Shown here: positions 63,066-64,000 of the stretch, piece after piece
How positions within the stretch are numbered: position 1 is the first letter of the stretch
Layout of the letters: each line of letters opens with the position of its first letter
DNA from: Paracoccus saliphilus
GTDB lineage: Bacteria; Pseudomonadota; Alphaproteobacteria; Rhodobacterales; Rhodobacteraceae
Length of the DNA stretch: 64,000 nucleotides
Assembly: GCF_028553805.1 (NCBI RefSeq)
Contig: NZ_CP067140.1
Coordinates: forward strand, 806,001 to 870,000
Reading direction: 5' to 3'
Made by a program: the position numbers and the translations under genes
Notes under the pieces: model-generated
The model's input: the letters and a program-made list of their open reading frames with translations, nothing else
What the model was told of the DNA's origin: nothing
Databases searched by the model: none

Positions 63066-63536
63066 CTATTGTGCGGGCCTTCGAACCGCGGCGCGATAGC
63101 GCCGGCCAAATGTTCGAGGATCCATCCCAAGCTCACGCGCCGCCCCCGCGTAATTTTTGTGGTTGGCATATGCATCCCGCAAGATTTCATCCGCCACCTG
63201 CCTGCTCGGTCTTCCACGATGTGACGGAATACCCAGTTTCCCGCGTATGTCCGCAATCCATTTCGCATCGACCGCGTGCAGCGCTGCAAGCTCGCTATCG
63301 TTTTTTCCATCGCGTATCTGAGTGCGCAGGAGTTCCATGAAATCAAATCCAAAATGCTCCAGCGCCTGAATCAATTGGCGGCGCGGTGCCGGAAAATGTG
63401 CTTTCAGCGCGGCAAGGGAACTCGTCTCTCGAATGATCTTCAGAAACTCGTCGGGTGCATGGAAATCGGCGTGGTTGTGACCACCCACAGCCAGGCGATC
63501 TTCGATCGGTTTCACCCAGTGTTTTGTCCACGCCAT
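63066..63536 (-). CDS. HTH-containing hypothetical protein, possible phage-type regulator
   Basis: 156 residues. The C-terminal third looks like a helix-turn-helix (VADEILRDAYANHKNYAGAARELGMDPRTFGRRYRAAV); the N-terminal part is unrecognised (WTKHWVKPIEDRLAVGGHNHADFHAPDEF). ATG 63536 has GGGAGGG upstream. Divergent from the Ner-like gene across an operator-like region, the place of the repressor gene in Mu-like phages. It ends 4 bp from the recombinase. Confidence 0.6.
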   Translation of the reverse strand: MAWTKHWVKPIEDRLAVGGHNHADFHAPDEFLKIIRETSSLAALKAHFPAPRRQLIQALEHFGFDFMELLRTQIRDGKNDSELAALHAVDAKWIADIRGKLGIPSHRGRPSRQVADEILRDAYANHKNYAGAARELGMDPRTFGRRYRAAVRRPAQ

Positions 63537-63552
63537 GTGCCCTCCCTCGGAG

Positions 63553-63614
63553 TGCAAAAATCCGGTGATATCAACATTGCCAGTATTTTGCTGACTTTAC
63601 CGTAATTTTGCACG
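63553..63614. promoter_or_regulatory. Operator-like inverted repeats between divergent regulators
   Basis: GTGCAAAA (63553-63560) and ATTTTGCAC (63606-63614) are inverted copies flanking an AT-rich centre with GCTGACTTTACCG. A further ATTTGCAC is at 63951. The bases GGAGTGCAAAAA (63550-63561) also occur at 59084-59095, upstream of the broken small gene. Confidence 0.55.
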
Positions 63615-63706
63615 TATTTTCGCTATCGCCCCTTCATTGATTGACGTGATTCGCCAAAACGTGATTCTCTTCATGCACCGGCAACTAACTTTGCTAGGAG
63701 GCTCTA

Positions 63707-63943
63707 TTGGAAGCGCCATGCGTACATCCCGATCATGAACGCCTAAAGATGGAATTGCGTATCCGGGGTACGTCATTGAGCAAGATCGCCGCAGAGATGG
63801 GCGTCCTTCCAGGATCCGTGACGACCGTCAGCCAGGGGCTGCGACGCTCCAAGCGCATCGAAGCCGCCTTGGCTAGGGCGGTCGGGAAGCCGGTCGAAGA
63901 GGTTTTTCCCGGCAGGTACAGCAACGAGAAAGGAGCAAGCTAA
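63707..63943 (+). CDS. Ner/Nlp-like HTH regulator
   Basis: 78 residues. HTH of the Ner type: ERLKMELRIRGTSLSKIAAEMGVLPGSVTTV followed by RIEAALARAVGKPVEEVFPGRY, the ending typical of Mu Ner and Nlp/SfsB. The TTG start at 63707 is fixed by an AGGAGG six bases upstream. In Mu-like phages ner follows the repressor divergently and precedes the transposase; the next gene lies beyond the window. Confidence 0.82.
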   Translation: MEAPCVHPDHERLKMELRIRGTSLSKIAAEMGVLPGSVTTVSQGLRRSKRIEAALARAVGKPVEEVFPGRYSNEKGAS

Positions 63944-64000
63944 TGTAGCTATTTGCACAAAAAACGACCCCGAAAGCTGTCGCTCACGAGGCCGCTAATC

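Noticed and set aside
49751..64000. A second att copy of the tRNA-Pro 3' end marking the island's right border
   Set aside because: No matching sequence was seen by eye up to 64000; it may lie outside the window.

Overview
The window is GC-rich, densely packed bacterial chromosome. Its gene content points to an alphaproteobacterium of the Rhodobacteraceae, most like Paracoccus or Rhodobacter. The pointers are a petP-petR pair, a TrcR/DUF1013 cell-cycle regulator, the order kdsD-lptC-lptA-lptB-hpf-ptsN with no rpoN between, GFA and DUF1028 proteins, and a dispersed 32-bp repeat present twice. No rRNA, CRISPR array or complete insertion sequence was seen.

Left part (1-18.5 kb). The window opens inside a TVP38-flavoprotein fusion gene. 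A mercury locus follows: merR leads a coupled leftward gene set (phosphatase/nuclease, fatty-acid hydroxylase), and a MerR-type promoter reads rightward into merF and merA. MerF has lost its cysteine pairs and merA carries an in-frame TAG, so the resistance module looks decayed. Next come a DUF1028 gene and a five-gene peptide-type ABC transporter operon (binding protein, permease, permease-ATPase fusion, ATPase, GntR regulator) with a dyad at its promoter. Then nadE, an exported protein with 18 MORN repeats, a Hint-domain protein with an AT-rich front half, and a GAF/Fis regulator that also has an in-frame TAG.

Middle part (19-49.8 kb) is core chromosome. A moxR-DUF58-batA-batB-TPR-batD operon ends in a class IV aminotransferase. 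An RNase D/kdsD/lptCAB/hpf/ptsN block supplies LPS precursor and export, ribosome hibernation and PTS-Ntr functions. Then come ilvE, petP-petR, a family 4 uracil-DNA glycosylase, a DsbD-like domain protein, yqgE, map and a molybdopterin-binding protein. Further right are a LysR/ornithine-cyclodeaminase pair, mscL, alanine dehydrogenase with its Lrp regulator, gabD, trcR, an RNase T2, leuB and a DMT transporter. Two gapless 56-bp direct repeats (38518-38573 and 41101-41156), each holding four half-sites at 11-bp spacing, are the most striking unexplained signal of this core part.

Right part (49.8-64 kb) is a defence island beginning at a tRNA-Pro(CGG) gene. It holds an AT-rich pair of unrecognised genes, a complete EcoEI-like type I restriction-modification operon (hsdS, hsdM, hsdR), small or broken ORFs, an McrB-McrC restriction operon bracketed by a 27-bp direct repeat, and a short tyrosine recombinase. 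The last kilobase has a divergent HTH gene and Ner-like gene around operator-like inverted repeats, which resembles the early control region of a Mu-like phage entering from the right.
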